Assembly (NCBI GenBank): GCA_017465825.1
Contig: JAFTVI010000029.1
Span: 1 to 64,000 of the forward strand
DNA: 64,000 bases
DNA from: Clostridia bacterium
Lineage (GTDB): Bacteria; Bacillota; Clostridia; Oscillospirales; Acutalibacteraceae
Reading direction: 5' to 3'
Position numbers and translations under genes: made by a program. This document shows, one piece after another, positions 52,519-60,544 of the stretch. The notes under the pieces were generated by a model. It was not told where the DNA came from, did no database searches, and saw only the letters and a program-made list of their open reading frames with translations. Every line of letters starts with the position of its first letter. Positions within the stretch are counted from its first letter, which is position 1.

Positions 52519-53727
52519 ATGAAAATTCTTGTTATCAATGCCGGAAGCTCTTCACTTAAATATCAGCTTATTGATATGAACGGTGAAGTTGTTATCGCAA
52601 AAGGTATATGCGAAAGAGTAGGCGCCCCCGAAGGTCATTTCGAGCTCAAGACCGAAAAGGGCAAGTACGAAGAAACAGTTGCTATGAGCAACCATACAGA
52701 AGCATTCCTTGTTGTTAAAAAGAACCTTACAGAGGGCGAATACAAGGTAATTGATTCACTCGACGAAATCACAGCTATCGGTCACAGAGTTGTTCAGGGC
52801 GGCTCAATCTACAAAGAAAGCACTCTTATCACAGACGAAGTTATCGCAGGCATCGAGAGCCTTTGCGACCTCGCTCCTCTTCACAATCCTGCACACATTC
52901 AGGGTATCAACGCCTGCCGTGAAGTATTCGGCGACAAGGTTCCTCAGGTTGCAGTATTTGACAACGCATTCCATTCCACAATGCCCGAAGAGGCTTATAT
53001 GTTCGGTATTCCCTACGAATATTATGAGAAGTATCAGATCCGCCGCTACGGCTTCCACGGCACATCTCACAGATATGTAAGCGGTGAATGTGCAAAAATA
53101 ATGGGTAAGGATCTCAAGGATATCAAGCTCATCACCTGCCACCTCGGCAACGGTTCATCAATCACAGCTATCAAGGACGGCAAGGTTATCGACACATCAA
53201 TGGGTCTTACTCCCCTTGACGGTTTCGTTATGGGTACACGCTCAGGCGGCATTGACCCCTCAGTTGTTACATTCCTTCAGGAAAAAGAAGGCTGGACACC
53301 TGCTGAAACAAACGCTGTTCTCAACAAGAAGTCAGGTATCTACGGCATTTCCGGCGGTATGAGTGATGACAGAGATATCCTCAAGGCTGCCGACGAAGGC
53401 AACGAGAGAGCAGAGCTTGCAAAGAAGATGCTCTGGTATCAGATAAGAAAGTACATCGGTTCATATATCGCAGCAATGCAGGGCGTTGACGCTATCGTAT
53501 TCACAGGCGGTATCGGTGAAAACTCACAGCCTCTTCGTCAGAACATCTGCGAGAGCTTTGAGTACATCGGCGTAAAATTCAACGCAGAAGAAAATCCCAA
53601 GGCTATCAGAGGTGTTGGCGGCGAGCTTTCAGCACCCGACTCAAAGGTTAAGGTTTACGTTATTCCCACAAACGAAGAGCTTATGATTGCAAGAGATACT
53701 AAAGAAATTGCAGAAAAGGTTCTTTAA
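52519..53727 (+). CDS. ackA: Acetate kinase
   Basis: The 402-aa enzyme interconverts acetyl phosphate plus ADP and acetate plus ATP, the energy-yielding end of acetate fermentation. Motifs: MKILVINAGSSSLKYQL (substrate Asn), IGHRVVQGG, VFDNAFHSTMP, YGFHGTSHRYV and MGTRSGGIDPSV. Length is standard. RBS ACGGAGG. No pta gene is next to it. A terminator follows. Confidence 0.98.
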   Translation: MKILVINAGSSSLKYQLIDMNGEVVIAKGICERVGAPEGHFELKTEKGKYEETVAMSNHTEAFLVVKKNLTEGEYKVIDSLDEITAIGHRVVQGGSIYKESTLITDEVIAGIESLCDLAPLHNPAHIQGINACREVFGDKVPQVAVFDNAFHSTMPEEAYMFGIPYEYYEKYQIRRYGFHGTSHRYVSGECAKIMGKDLKDIKLITCHLGNGSSITAIKDGKVIDTSMGLTPLDGFVMGTRSGGIDPSVVTFLQEKEGWTPAETNAVLNKKSGIYGISGGMSDDRDILKAADEGNERAELAKKMLWYQIRKYIGSYIAAMQGVDAIVFTGGIGENSQPLRQNICESFEYIGVKFNAEENPKAIRGVGGELSAPDSKVKVYVIPTNEELMIARDTKEIAEKVL

Positions 53728-53740
53728 TAAAAGCACAAAC

Positions 53741-53767
53741 GGGACGGCAACGCCGTCCCTTACTTTA
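53741..53767 (+). terminator. Terminator of ackA
   Basis: GGGACGGC/GCCGTCCC with an AAC loop is followed by TTACTTTAT. It shares the core GGACGGC-AAC-GCCGTCC with the metK terminator. Confidence 0.8.
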
Positions 53768-53771
53768 TGCA

Positions 53772-54209
53772 TTATACATTCAATTCCATAGCGATATGAA
53801 CTATGCCTTCTTCCAGAAATTCACCGGATACAGTTTTAAAGCCTGCTTTTTCATAAAATCCTACGGCGTACTTTTGTGCATTCATACATATCTTTTTACA
53901 TTTCATCTTATTTTTAATTACAGGCAAGCTTTTTTCAAGCAATTCCTTGCCCATACCGATTCCGTGTTTCAAAGTCAGAACTCTTCCGACTTTTACCGCG
54001 GTCTTATCATCATCCGTATAGTATGCTCTTAAATAGGCTAAAATCCTGTCGTTTTCTTTAATAAAGCAGTGCAAGCTGTCATAGTCAATATCATCACAAT
54101 CCTGACAATAGATTTTTTGCTCAATGATAAAAATTTCTGCTCTCACTTTTAAAATTTCGTACAGTTCCGTAGTTGTCAATTCACAAAATTCTTTAGCTGA
54201 AAATTCCAT
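53772..54209 (-). CDS. GNAT-family N-acetyltransferase, ElaA-like
   Basis: The 145-aa protein matches the ElaA type: ELYEILKVRAEIFIIEQKIYCQDCDDID near the N-terminus, KVGRVLTLKHGIGMGKELLEKSL (acetyl-CoA pyrophosphate loop) and KYAVGFYEKAGFKTVSGEFLEEGIVHIAM at the end. The substrate is unknown. The start MEFSAK follows GAAGGTGA; the longer frame upstream has no RBS. It is monocistronic. Confidence 0.88.
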   Translation of the reverse strand: MEFSAKEFCELTTTELYEILKVRAEIFIIEQKIYCQDCDDIDYDSLHCFIKENDRILAYLRAYYTDDDKTAVKVGRVLTLKHGIGMGKELLEKSLPVIKNKMKCKKICMNAQKYAVGFYEKAGFKTVSGEFLEEGIVHIAMELNV

Positions 54210-54346
54210 ACCGTTCACCTTCACATTTCCCCTGAATGGCAATTTAAAAACATTGCAATCAACTGCGATTTTAATTATATATTTTTTATCACGATAAATC
54301 AATAGAATAAAGCAGCATTAATACATTACCGTTCAATTTATAACGC

Positions 54347-54375
54347 TTGACAAATCAGCGCATCGGAAGTATAAT
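54347..54375 (+). promoter_or_regulatory. Promoter of the tRNA gene
   Basis: TTGACA (54347-54352) and TATAAT (54370-54375) are 17 bases apart, 18 bases before the tRNA. Confidence 0.9.
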
Positions 54376-54393
54376 CTTTGTAATATTATATTC

Positions 54394-54469
54394 GGGCCCG
54401 TAGCTCAGCCGGGAGAGCGTTCGGTTCGCATCCGAAAGGTCGAGAGTTCAATCCTCTTCGGGTCCACCA
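54394..54469 (+). tRNA. tRNA-Ala(CGC)
   Basis: The 76-nt cloverleaf is complete. The acceptor is GGGCCCG with CGGGTCC (a G3-U70 wobble, the alanine identity pair), the D arm is GCTC/GAGC and the anticodon arm is TTCGG-TTCGCAT-CCGAA with anticodon CGC. The T arm is GAGAG-TTCAATC-CTCTT, and the CCA is encoded. CGC reads the alanine codon GCG. This isoacceptor is less common in Firmicutes than TGC or GGC. Confidence 0.9.
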
Positions 54470-54472
54470 AAA

Positions 54473-54501
54473 ATCGACAGGTTTTGACCTGTCGATTTTT
54501 T
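54473..54501 (+). terminator. Terminator of the tRNA gene
   Basis: ATCGACAGGT/ACCTGTCGAT with a TTTG loop is followed by TTTTT. Confidence 0.92.
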
Positions 54502-54504
54502 ATC

Positions 54505-54680
54505 CATTGCGAAAGCAATGGTATATCATCACGCATTAGCGTGTATATCATCACCGTAGGTGTATATCATCAGCCGTAGGCTGTATAAAACTTTCGCAAT
54601 GATGATATACAAAGCGTCCCGCTTTGGTGATATGCAATTTCTTCGAAATTGATGATATACACGGCTTTATCGTGATTTAT
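54505..54680. repeat. Second array of short hairpins with constant spacers
   Basis: Hairpins CCATTGCGAAAGCAATGG, CACGCATTAGCGTG, CACCGTAGGTG, GCCGTAGGC, AAAGCGTCCCGCTTT and CAATTTCTTCGAAATTG alternate with TATATCATCA in the first half. In the second half they alternate with its complement TGATGATATAC. The array as a whole is therefore also an inverted repeat. It is similar in style to 1-300. No gene lies between this array and the promoter at 54760. Confidence 0.75.
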
Positions 54681-54759
54681 TTTCTTATTTTTGTAAAAAG
54701 TAACCAAACTTTTGTATTTAATTTCTACGAATGAAAAATTCTGCTTTTGGGTTATTTTA

Positions 54760-54788
54760 TTGACTTGAATACCTGTTTTTGGTATTAT
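54760..54788 (+). promoter_or_regulatory. Promoter and possible operator of the SCP2/aminotransferase operon
   Basis: TTGACT (54760-54765) and TATTAT (54783-54788) are 17 bases apart. The spacer contains ATACC-N7-GGTAT (54769-54785), an inverted repeat that could bind a regulator. Confidence 0.7.
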
Positions 54789-54830
54789 AGATATAAATAT
54801 AAATACAAATATAAAAAGGAGGAATATATT

Positions 54831-55589
54831 TTGACAGATGCAAAAACACTCGCATACATCAATATGTATGCAATATTCGGTTCACTGGAAAATCTTTGCG
54901 CTCTGGATTCGGATGCAAGAGCATTGCTCACAAACAAAAAGCCTATCTCCATCGGTATTGAGGTCAAGGATGGCCCTGCCGCCACGCTTACCTTCAAAAA
55001 CGGCAGATGCAGAATGGAGGACGGTATAGCTCCTTGCGATATCAAGCTCCCCTTCTCATCCTGTGAAAAATTCAACGGTATGATTGACGGCACGGTAACT
55101 CCCATTCCCTCAAAGGGCTTTACTCACATCGGTTTTCTTCTGAGAGATTTTATTAAGCTTACCGATTTACTTTCAAGATATCTGCGTCCCGAACCTGAGG
55201 ACCTTATGGATGAAAGATTTTTCAACATCAGCACGTCACTTATGTTCTACACAATTTCCGTTGCAATTGCACAGATAGGCAACAACGATGAAATCGGCAA
55301 ATTCTCTGCTCACCATATGGTTGACGGCGACATTCTTCTTTCTATCAAGAACGGCCCCAAGGCTACCATCAGCGTCAAGAATCACCGTCTGCTCACAATA
55401 AAGAAAGCTCCCGAAAAGCCCAGAGCTCTTATGGAGTTCAGCAGTATGAAGCTGGCAAGAGATTTGTTTGACGGAAAGGTCAACTCCGTAGCCTGCGTAG
55501 GTGACGGCTCTATCGCTATGGGCGGTATGATTTCTATGGTTGACAATATGAACAGAATACTCGACCTTGTAGGTCTTTATCTTGCTTAA
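54831..55589 (+). CDS. SCP2-like (sterol-carrier-type) protein, first gene of the operon
   Basis: The protein of about 252 aa starts with TTG eight bases after GGAGG; no in-frame ATG has a better site. Two related halves are visible: PISIGIEVKDGPAATLTFKNGRC...DIKLPFSSCEKFNGMIDGTVTPIPSKG and DGDILLSIKNGPKATISVKNHRL...MEFSSMKLARDLFDGKVNSVACVGDGSIAMGG. Each resembles the SCP2 fold, which holds a lipid or fatty acyl ligand. There is no signal peptide. It is followed 14 bp later by the aminotransferase gene. The ligand is unknown. Confidence 0.65.
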   Translation: MTDAKTLAYINMYAIFGSLENLCALDSDARALLTNKKPISIGIEVKDGPAATLTFKNGRCRMEDGIAPCDIKLPFSSCEKFNGMIDGTVTPIPSKGFTHIGFLLRDFIKLTDLLSRYLRPEPEDLMDERFFNISTSLMFYTISVAIAQIGNNDEIGKFSAHHMVDGDILLSIKNGPKATISVKNHRLLTIKKAPEKPRALMEFSSMKLARDLFDGKVNSVACVGDGSIAMGGMISMVDNMNRILDLVGLYLA

Positions 55590-55603
55590 AGGAGGTTTAA
55601 CAA

Positions 55604-56887
55604 ATGGCTGCAAAAAAGAGTAAAAAAGATTCAGTGCATTACAATCACAAAAAGAGTCAGGAATGGTTCAAAAGAGCCGTAAATGTTATTCCCTCCGGTA
55701 TTTACGGTCACCTGGGTCCTGCCGAGGGTCTGTGGATTCCCCCCACATCCTGGCCCTATTTCGCAGAAAGAGCAGAAGGCTCATATTTCTGGGATGTTGA
55801 CGGCAACAAATACCTTGACTATATGTGTGCATACGGCCCCAATGTTCTGGGCTATAACGACCCCGATGTAAATGCTGCGGCAATTGCACAGGCATCAATT
55901 GCAAACTGCACAACAACTCCCTCTTACAAAATGGTTGAGTTCGCCGAGCTTATGGTTGACACAGTTGCATCGGCTGACTGGGCATTCTTTGCAAAGAACG
56001 GTAACGATACAACTCAGGCGGCTATTATGTGCGCCCGTTACCACACACACAAGAAAAAAATCATTTTTGTAAACGGATTCTATCACGGCGTTTCAATGTG
56101 GACACAGAAAATCGACTATCCCGGCGTTCTTCCCGAGGATGTTGCAAACAACCTGTACGTTGATTTCAACGACATCCCCGCACTTGAAAAGCTTATCGCT
56201 GAAAATGAAGGTGAAATTGCCGCATTTATCGCAACTCCCTATATGCATGGCAACTTCCTTGACAACGAAACACCCGAAGCAGGCTACTGGCAGAAGGTAA
56301 GAAAGCTCTGTACCGAAAAAGGCATTGTTCTTATCGTAGATGACGTACGTGCAGGCTTCAGACTTGACCTTGCAGGCTCCGACCACTACTACGGCTTTGA
56401 GGCTGACCTTATCTGCTTCTGTAAAGCTCTTGCAAACGGCTGGAATGTATCCTGTCTTTGCGGTAAGGACTTCCTCAAGAGTGCAATGAGCGGTCTTTCA
56501 TATACGGGCAGCTACTGGATGAGCGCAATCCCCTTTGCGGCAGGTATTGCCTGTATCGAAAAAATGAAAAAGCTCAATACTCCCGCACTTTTCAGAGATC
56601 TGGGTACAAAGCTCACAACAGGTCTTAAAGCTGCGGCTGAAAACAACGGCTTTGACCTTGTGGTTTCAGGTGAACCTGCACTGTTCTACCTGAGAATTGC
56701 CAACGACGACAGCCTGTTCCTGCATCAGGATTGGGTTCAGGAAATGGTAAGCAGAGGTATATTTATTACAAGCCACCACAACCACTTTATCAACGCTTCA
56801 CTTACTGAGGATGACATAAAATACACCTGTGAGGTTGCTGATGAAGCATTCAAGGCTGTAAGAAAACGTCATCCCGAAGCATTCTGA
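55604..56887 (+). CDS. Class III PLP-dependent aminotransferase
   Basis: The 427-aa enzyme has the fold-type I class III pattern: FWDVDGNKYLDYMCAYGPNVLGYNDPDV (about 62-90), AFFAKNGNDTTQAAIMCAR, IFVNGFYHGVSMW, IVLIVDDVRAGFRL (PLP-binding Asp, about 246) and FCKALANGW with Lys274 for the Schiff base. It resembles glutamate-1-semialdehyde aminotransferase-like enzymes, but no heme genes are nearby. It should move an amino group to or from a carbonyl compound made or used by the transketolase downstream. RBS AAAGGAGG. Confidence 0.88.
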   Translation: MAAKKSKKDSVHYNHKKSQEWFKRAVNVIPSGIYGHLGPAEGLWIPPTSWPYFAERAEGSYFWDVDGNKYLDYMCAYGPNVLGYNDPDVNAAAIAQASIANCTTTPSYKMVEFAELMVDTVASADWAFFAKNGNDTTQAAIMCARYHTHKKKIIFVNGFYHGVSMWTQKIDYPGVLPEDVANNLYVDFNDIPALEKLIAENEGEIAAFIATPYMHGNFLDNETPEAGYWQKVRKLCTEKGIVLIVDDVRAGFRLDLAGSDHYYGFEADLICFCKALANGWNVSCLCGKDFLKSAMSGLSYTGSYWMSAIPFAAGIACIEKMKKLNTPALFRDLGTKLTTGLKAAAENNGFDLVVSGEPALFYLRIANDDSLFLHQDWVQEMVSRGIFITSHHNHFINASLTEDDIKYTCEVADEAFKAVRKRHPEAF

Positions 56888-57029
56888 TGCAATTCGTGTT
56901 ACATTTTCTGCATTTCGTGTAAAACTTATTGACTTTCAAATCAGACACACTATATATTTATATCGTATTTTAAGCCGTTGCCGCGGAATACGTAACGGCT
57001 GTATTTATAAATGAACGGAGGAAACAACT
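56888..57029 (+). promoter_or_regulatory. Intergenic leader before the transketolase genes
   Basis: This 142-bp gap contains two partial copies of ATTTCGTGTAA, a TTGACT at about 56930 with a possible -10 TATATT, and the hairpin AGCCGTT...AACGGCT (about 56972-57000) without a T-tract. It may contain a second promoter or an attenuator of the operon. Confidence 0.35.
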
Positions 57030-57902
57030 ATGCCACTTTCAAAAGCTGAATGGCTTGCTCTTGAAAAAAAGGCTCACGAGCTTCGTATGCTCACTCTCAA
57101 CACCACAAAGTGGGCAGGCAGCGGACATATCGGCGGCGGTATGAGCGCACTTGACGTTATGACTGTACTTTATCACAAGTATATGAAAATTGACGTCAGC
57201 AATCCCAAATGGGAGGACAGAGACAGATTCATCCTCTCAAAAGGTCACGTAGGCGTTGCTTACGCTCCCCTTCTTTGCGACCTCGGCTTTAACGACAAAG
57301 AGCTGCTCAAGACATTCAATCTTTCAAACTCCACAATGGGTATTCACCTTGATTCAAACAAGGTTGTAGGTGTTGATGCATCCACAGGCTCACTCGGTCA
57401 CGGTATGTCCATCGCAGTAGGTACTGCACTTGCGGCTAAGGTACTCGGCAAGGATTACAAGACTTATGTTCTCCTTGGTGACGGCGAATGTGACGAAGGC
57501 TCAAACTGGGAAGCTGCAATGTCAGCGGCTCACTACAAAACAACAAATATGATCTCATTCGTTGACCGTAACAAGTGTATGATCGACGGCAGAACGGAAG
57601 ACGTTATGCGCCTTGAGCCTCTTGCAGACAAATGGGCATCCTTCGGCTTTGAGGTTAAGGTCATCGACGGTAACAACATTAAAGAAATCTGCGAAGCTAT
57701 AGACGAAGCACTTGCAAACACAACCGACAAGCCCTATATGATCATTCTCGATACAATCAAGGGTTGCGGCATTGACTATATGGAAGACGATTACACCTGG
57801 CACTATGGCTCAATCGACGACAACAAGTTTGAAGAAGCCAAGGCAAGTCTTGAAAAACACTACCAGAAGAGAATCGCAAGAGTAGAAAAGGAGGCTGAAT
57901 AA
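57030..57902 (+). CDS. Transketolase, N-terminal (TPP-binding) subunit
   Basis: The 290-aa protein is the thiamine-diphosphate domain of a split transketolase: SGHIGGGMSALDVMTVLYH (about 30-48), LSKGHVGVAYAPLL, GSLGHGMSIAVGTALAAK and the TPP motif LLGDGECDEGSNWEAA ... FVDRNKCM (about 150-185). It needs the C-terminal subunit encoded next. The complex transfers a ketol unit between sugars or related carbonyl compounds. RBS ACGGAGG. Confidence 0.93.
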   Translation: MPLSKAEWLALEKKAHELRMLTLNTTKWAGSGHIGGGMSALDVMTVLYHKYMKIDVSNPKWEDRDRFILSKGHVGVAYAPLLCDLGFNDKELLKTFNLSNSTMGIHLDSNKVVGVDASTGSLGHGMSIAVGTALAAKVLGKDYKTYVLLGDGECDEGSNWEAAMSAAHYKTTNMISFVDRNKCMIDGRTEDVMRLEPLADKWASFGFEVKVIDGNNIKEICEAIDEALANTTDKPYMIILDTIKGCGIDYMEDDYTWHYGSIDDNKFEEAKASLEKHYQKRIARVEKEAE

Positions 57903-57903
57903 T

Positions 57904-58914
57904 ATGGCAGGCGGATTAACCTATACAGCACTTGACTCAACATCACTCTCAACAGCTGAAATTTACGGTCAGGCACTCGTTGAACTCGGCGAAGCACATC
58001 CCGAGGTTGTTGCCCTTACAGCCGACCTTGCAAAATCAACCAAAATCGGCGAATTTATGAAAAAGTTCCCCGACAGATTCTTCAACGTAGGTATTGCAGA
58101 GCAGAATATGTTCGGTATTGCGGCAGGTATGGCAAGAGCAGGTCTTGTACCTTTCCTTTCCACATTCTCTCAGTTCGCATCCTTCCGTTCTGCTGACCAG
58201 CTCCACACAGACCTTTGCTATCAGAACGTAAACGCAAAGGTTATTGCAACTCATTCAGGTACATCCTTCGGTCAGGCAGGTTCAACACACCACGCTATCT
58301 GCGACCTTGCGCTTGTACGTTCAATCCCCAACCTTACCGTTATCTGCCCCGCTGACGGCGTTGAAACCTACAATGCAGTTATGGCGGCTTACGAAACACC
58401 CGGTCCTTTCTACATCCGTATCAACAGAGGCTTTGACCGCGTGCTTTACAAAGATTCGAACTACGGCTTCGAGCTGGGCAAGGCTGTTACCGTTCACGAG
58501 GGTACTGACCTTACCATTATCGCAACAGGCTCCTGCGTATTCCAGGCTTGGGAGGCAGCAGAGTTCCTTGACAAGAACGACGGGCTTAAGATCCGTGTTC
58601 TCGATATGCATACAATTAAACCCATTGACCGTGAAGCTATCATCAAGGCTGTTATGGATACACGCCGTATCATCACAGTTGAGGATCACAACGTTATCGG
58701 CGGTCTGGGTTCTGCAGTTGCTGAGGTTATGGCTGAAGCAGGTAAGGGCTGTGCATTCAGAAAGCTCGGTCATCAGGATAAGTTTGCTCCTATCGGTCTG
58801 CACGAGGATATTATGAACTGTGTGGGTATTGACTCAAACGGCATCATCAACGCTGTAAGAGAAACAATGCAGATGGACTTTGAAGAAGACGACAACTGGG
58901 ACGACGAGGTATAA
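57904..58914 (+). CDS. Transketolase, C-terminal (pyrimidine-binding) subunit
   Basis: The 336-aa protein contains the pyrimidine-binding domain with the catalytic Glu in RFFNVGIAEQNMFGIAAGMARAG (about 60-82), SGTSFGQAGSTHHAICDLA and the C-terminal domain GSCVFQAWEAAEFL ... VVEDH-like TVEDHNVIGGLGSAVAEVM. It begins one base after the N-subunit gene behind AAAAGGAGG, so the two should form one alpha2beta2 enzyme. It has an acidic tail (FEEDDNWDDEV). Confidence 0.93.
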   Translation: MAGGLTYTALDSTSLSTAEIYGQALVELGEAHPEVVALTADLAKSTKIGEFMKKFPDRFFNVGIAEQNMFGIAAGMARAGLVPFLSTFSQFASFRSADQLHTDLCYQNVNAKVIATHSGTSFGQAGSTHHAICDLALVRSIPNLTVICPADGVETYNAVMAAYETPGPFYIRINRGFDRVLYKDSNYGFELGKAVTVHEGTDLTIIATGSCVFQAWEAAEFLDKNDGLKIRVLDMHTIKPIDREAIIKAVMDTRRIITVEDHNVIGGLGSAVAEVMAEAGKGCAFRKLGHQDKFAPIGLHEDIMNCVGIDSNGIINAVRETMQMDFEEDDNWDDEV

Positions 58915-58926
58915 GGAGGTTTTAAA

Positions 58927-59736
58927 ATGGCTTCAAGAGAAGAATTTTTAACCAATAAAATTTTTATGAATGCCGTATTGCCCCTTTTAAAGGTCATTGT
59001 TGCAGATACTCCCTCTCTTGCAAAGAAGTTCAAGTCAGTTCACTGTGTTTATCAGGTAAGCGCACTTGATCCGGATGCTCCCGGCGGAAAATATGCAACT
59101 CACTTTCAGGTAAATTCCGACGAATGGGTAATACATACTGAAAAAATCGAGCCTAAGCCTATGGTTGAGCTTGAGTTCCAGACAGTTGAGGCTATGAACG
59201 CCTTCTTCAAAGGAAAAATCGGACCTGCAACTCTGCCTAAGATGAAAGGTGTGCTCAAGCACACGGGCGCATTTGTTGCATTTCTTATGGCTTTGCTTAA
59301 AATGTCATCAATCCTTACGGCAAAAACTCCTCCCGAAGCAGAGGAAGATAAAAGACTTATGGTTAAGTGCTATTTCTATCTGCTTTCAAGCGGTATAAGT
59401 CAGCTCAACAAAAACGGACACGAGGAAATTCACGATTGGGCAAAGAAGAGTCCCGACAGAGTTTATGCCTGGGCGGTTGACAACGAGCCTACCGTTTCCG
59501 CTTATATCCGTGTTAAAGCGGGTAAGACAAGAGCCGGCAGAGGCACATACAAGAGAGCATTGCCTTTCTTTACAATGCGTTTCAACAATCTTGACAGCGC
59601 ACTGGGTATTCTTATGAGCACCGACGATATGCTTGAATCCACAAGAACAGGTAAGCTCATAATGGACGGCGCACCCGAATTCGGCGCACAGCTCGGCGCA
59701 TATATGATTATGGTCGGAGATATGGCACAAGGATAA
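58927..59736 (+). CDS. SCP2-like protein, last gene of the operon
   Basis: The 269-aa protein lacks signal or membrane segments. The segment DEWVIHTEKIEPKPMVELEFQTVEAMNAFFKGKIGPATLPKMKG resembles the central SCP2 strand-helix pattern, and a later FTMRFNNLDSALGILMSTDDMLESTRTGKLIMDGAPEFG repeats it. It may bind a hydrophobic or acyl-linked intermediate made by the aminotransferase and transketolase. RBS AAGGAGG, 12 bp after the transketolase stop. It is distantly similar to the first gene of the operon. Confidence 0.6.
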   Translation: MASREEFLTNKIFMNAVLPLLKVIVADTPSLAKKFKSVHCVYQVSALDPDAPGGKYATHFQVNSDEWVIHTEKIEPKPMVELEFQTVEAMNAFFKGKIGPATLPKMKGVLKHTGAFVAFLMALLKMSSILTAKTPPEAEEDKRLMVKCYFYLLSSGISQLNKNGHEEIHDWAKKSPDRVYAWAVDNEPTVSAYIRVKAGKTRAGRGTYKRALPFFTMRFNNLDSALGILMSTDDMLESTRTGKLIMDGAPEFGAQLGAYMIMVGDMAQG

Positions 59737-59750
59737 TTTCATAAACAACA

Positions 59751-59780
59751 AAAGGCTTTCGGGAAACCGAGAGCCTTTAT
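59751..59780 (+). terminator. Terminator of the SCP2/aminotransferase/transketolase operon
   Basis: AAAGGCTTTCG...CGAGAGCCTTT with a GGAAAC loop is followed by ATTAATT. An identical hairpin occurs at 62231-62258. Confidence 0.75.
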
Positions 59781-59785
59781 TAATT

Positions 59786-59907
59786 AGTAATGAGCAGTGA
59801 GCAATGAGCAATTGAGGAGCCCTACGGGCTTGAATTATATAAAACGGGTTAAATGGCAACGCCATTTCCACCATTACTCACTACTCATTGCTAATTACTC
59901 ATTAATT
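59786..59907. repeat. MITE-like element, family B, copy 2
   Basis: GTAATGAGCAGTGAGCAATG on the left pairs with CACTACTCATTGCTAATTAC on the right. The internal hairpins are GCCCTACGGGC and ATGGCAACGCCAT. Together with the preceding terminator it is repeated at 62231-62372. Confidence 0.8.
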
Positions 59908-59989
59908 TTTTATTCCCTTGTCAGTTTTTACTTTTTACTACCGAATATATTAGTAGAATTGCAATTCTTATATCAAAGGGAGTGTTCCT

Positions 59990-60544
59990 ATGACTCAGGA
60001 GGAGCTTCTGCAGCTTATTAAGTCCGACACCGAAAAAGGTATGCAAGCCATACTTAAGCAATACTCCGCTCTGGTTTACAAAATAGCGTGGAGCAAGCTT
60101 TCATCCGTATGCACGGCTCAGGACATTGAAGAAACAGTAAGCGATATTTTTATAGAATTTTATAAGCGCATTGAAGTAATAGATCTTACAAAAGGCTCGC
60201 TGACTTCATTTATAATGCTTCTTGCACAGCGCAGAAGCGTTGACGCGTTCCGCAAATTCACCCGACAGCAATATATGTACAGTCTTGTTGAAAATACCGT
60301 TGCAGAGAGTGAGCTTACCGAGGACACCATACTCAGAAACGAGGACAGACAGGCGCTTTTTGACAGTATTCTTGAGCTGGGAGAGCCGGATTCCACAATT
60401 ATTTTCCGTAAATATTATTTCGGTGAAACCTATGAGGAAATCGGCAAACGATTGTCAATGACCGCTAATGCCGTAAACAAGCGGTGCTTGCGTGCGATTG
60501 ACAGACTTCGCCTTATGATGAAAGGAGAGATAATCGGTGACTGA
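59990..60544 (+). CDS. ECF-type RNA polymerase sigma factor
   Basis: The 184-aa protein has sigma region 2 (ALVYKIAWSKLSSVCTAQDIEETVSDIFIEFYKR and LLAQRRSVDAFRKF, about 25-90). Sigma region 4 (LGEPDSTIIFRKYYFGETYEEIGKRLSMTANAVNKRCLRAIDRLR, about 130-175) has a helix-turn-helix. It should direct polymerase to a small regulon, including possibly its own promoter. RBS AAGGGAG. It overlaps the anti-sigma gene by eight bases, so the two are translationally coupled. Confidence 0.92.
   Translation: MTQEELLQLIKSDTEKGMQAILKQYSALVYKIAWSKLSSVCTAQDIEETVSDIFIEFYKRIEVIDLTKGSLTSFIMLLAQRRSVDAFRKFTRQQYMYSLVENTVAESELTEDTILRNEDRQALFDSILELGEPDSTIIFRKYYFGETYEEIGKRLSMTANAVNKRCLRAIDRLRLMMKGEIIGD

Noticed and set aside
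53067..53252. Minus-strand ORF within ackA
   Set aside because: It lies entirely inside ackA and has no RBS or family resemblance.
54505..54680. CRISPR array
   Set aside because: The constant part is only about 10 bp, the variable parts are self-complementary hairpins of unequal length, and no cas gene is present.
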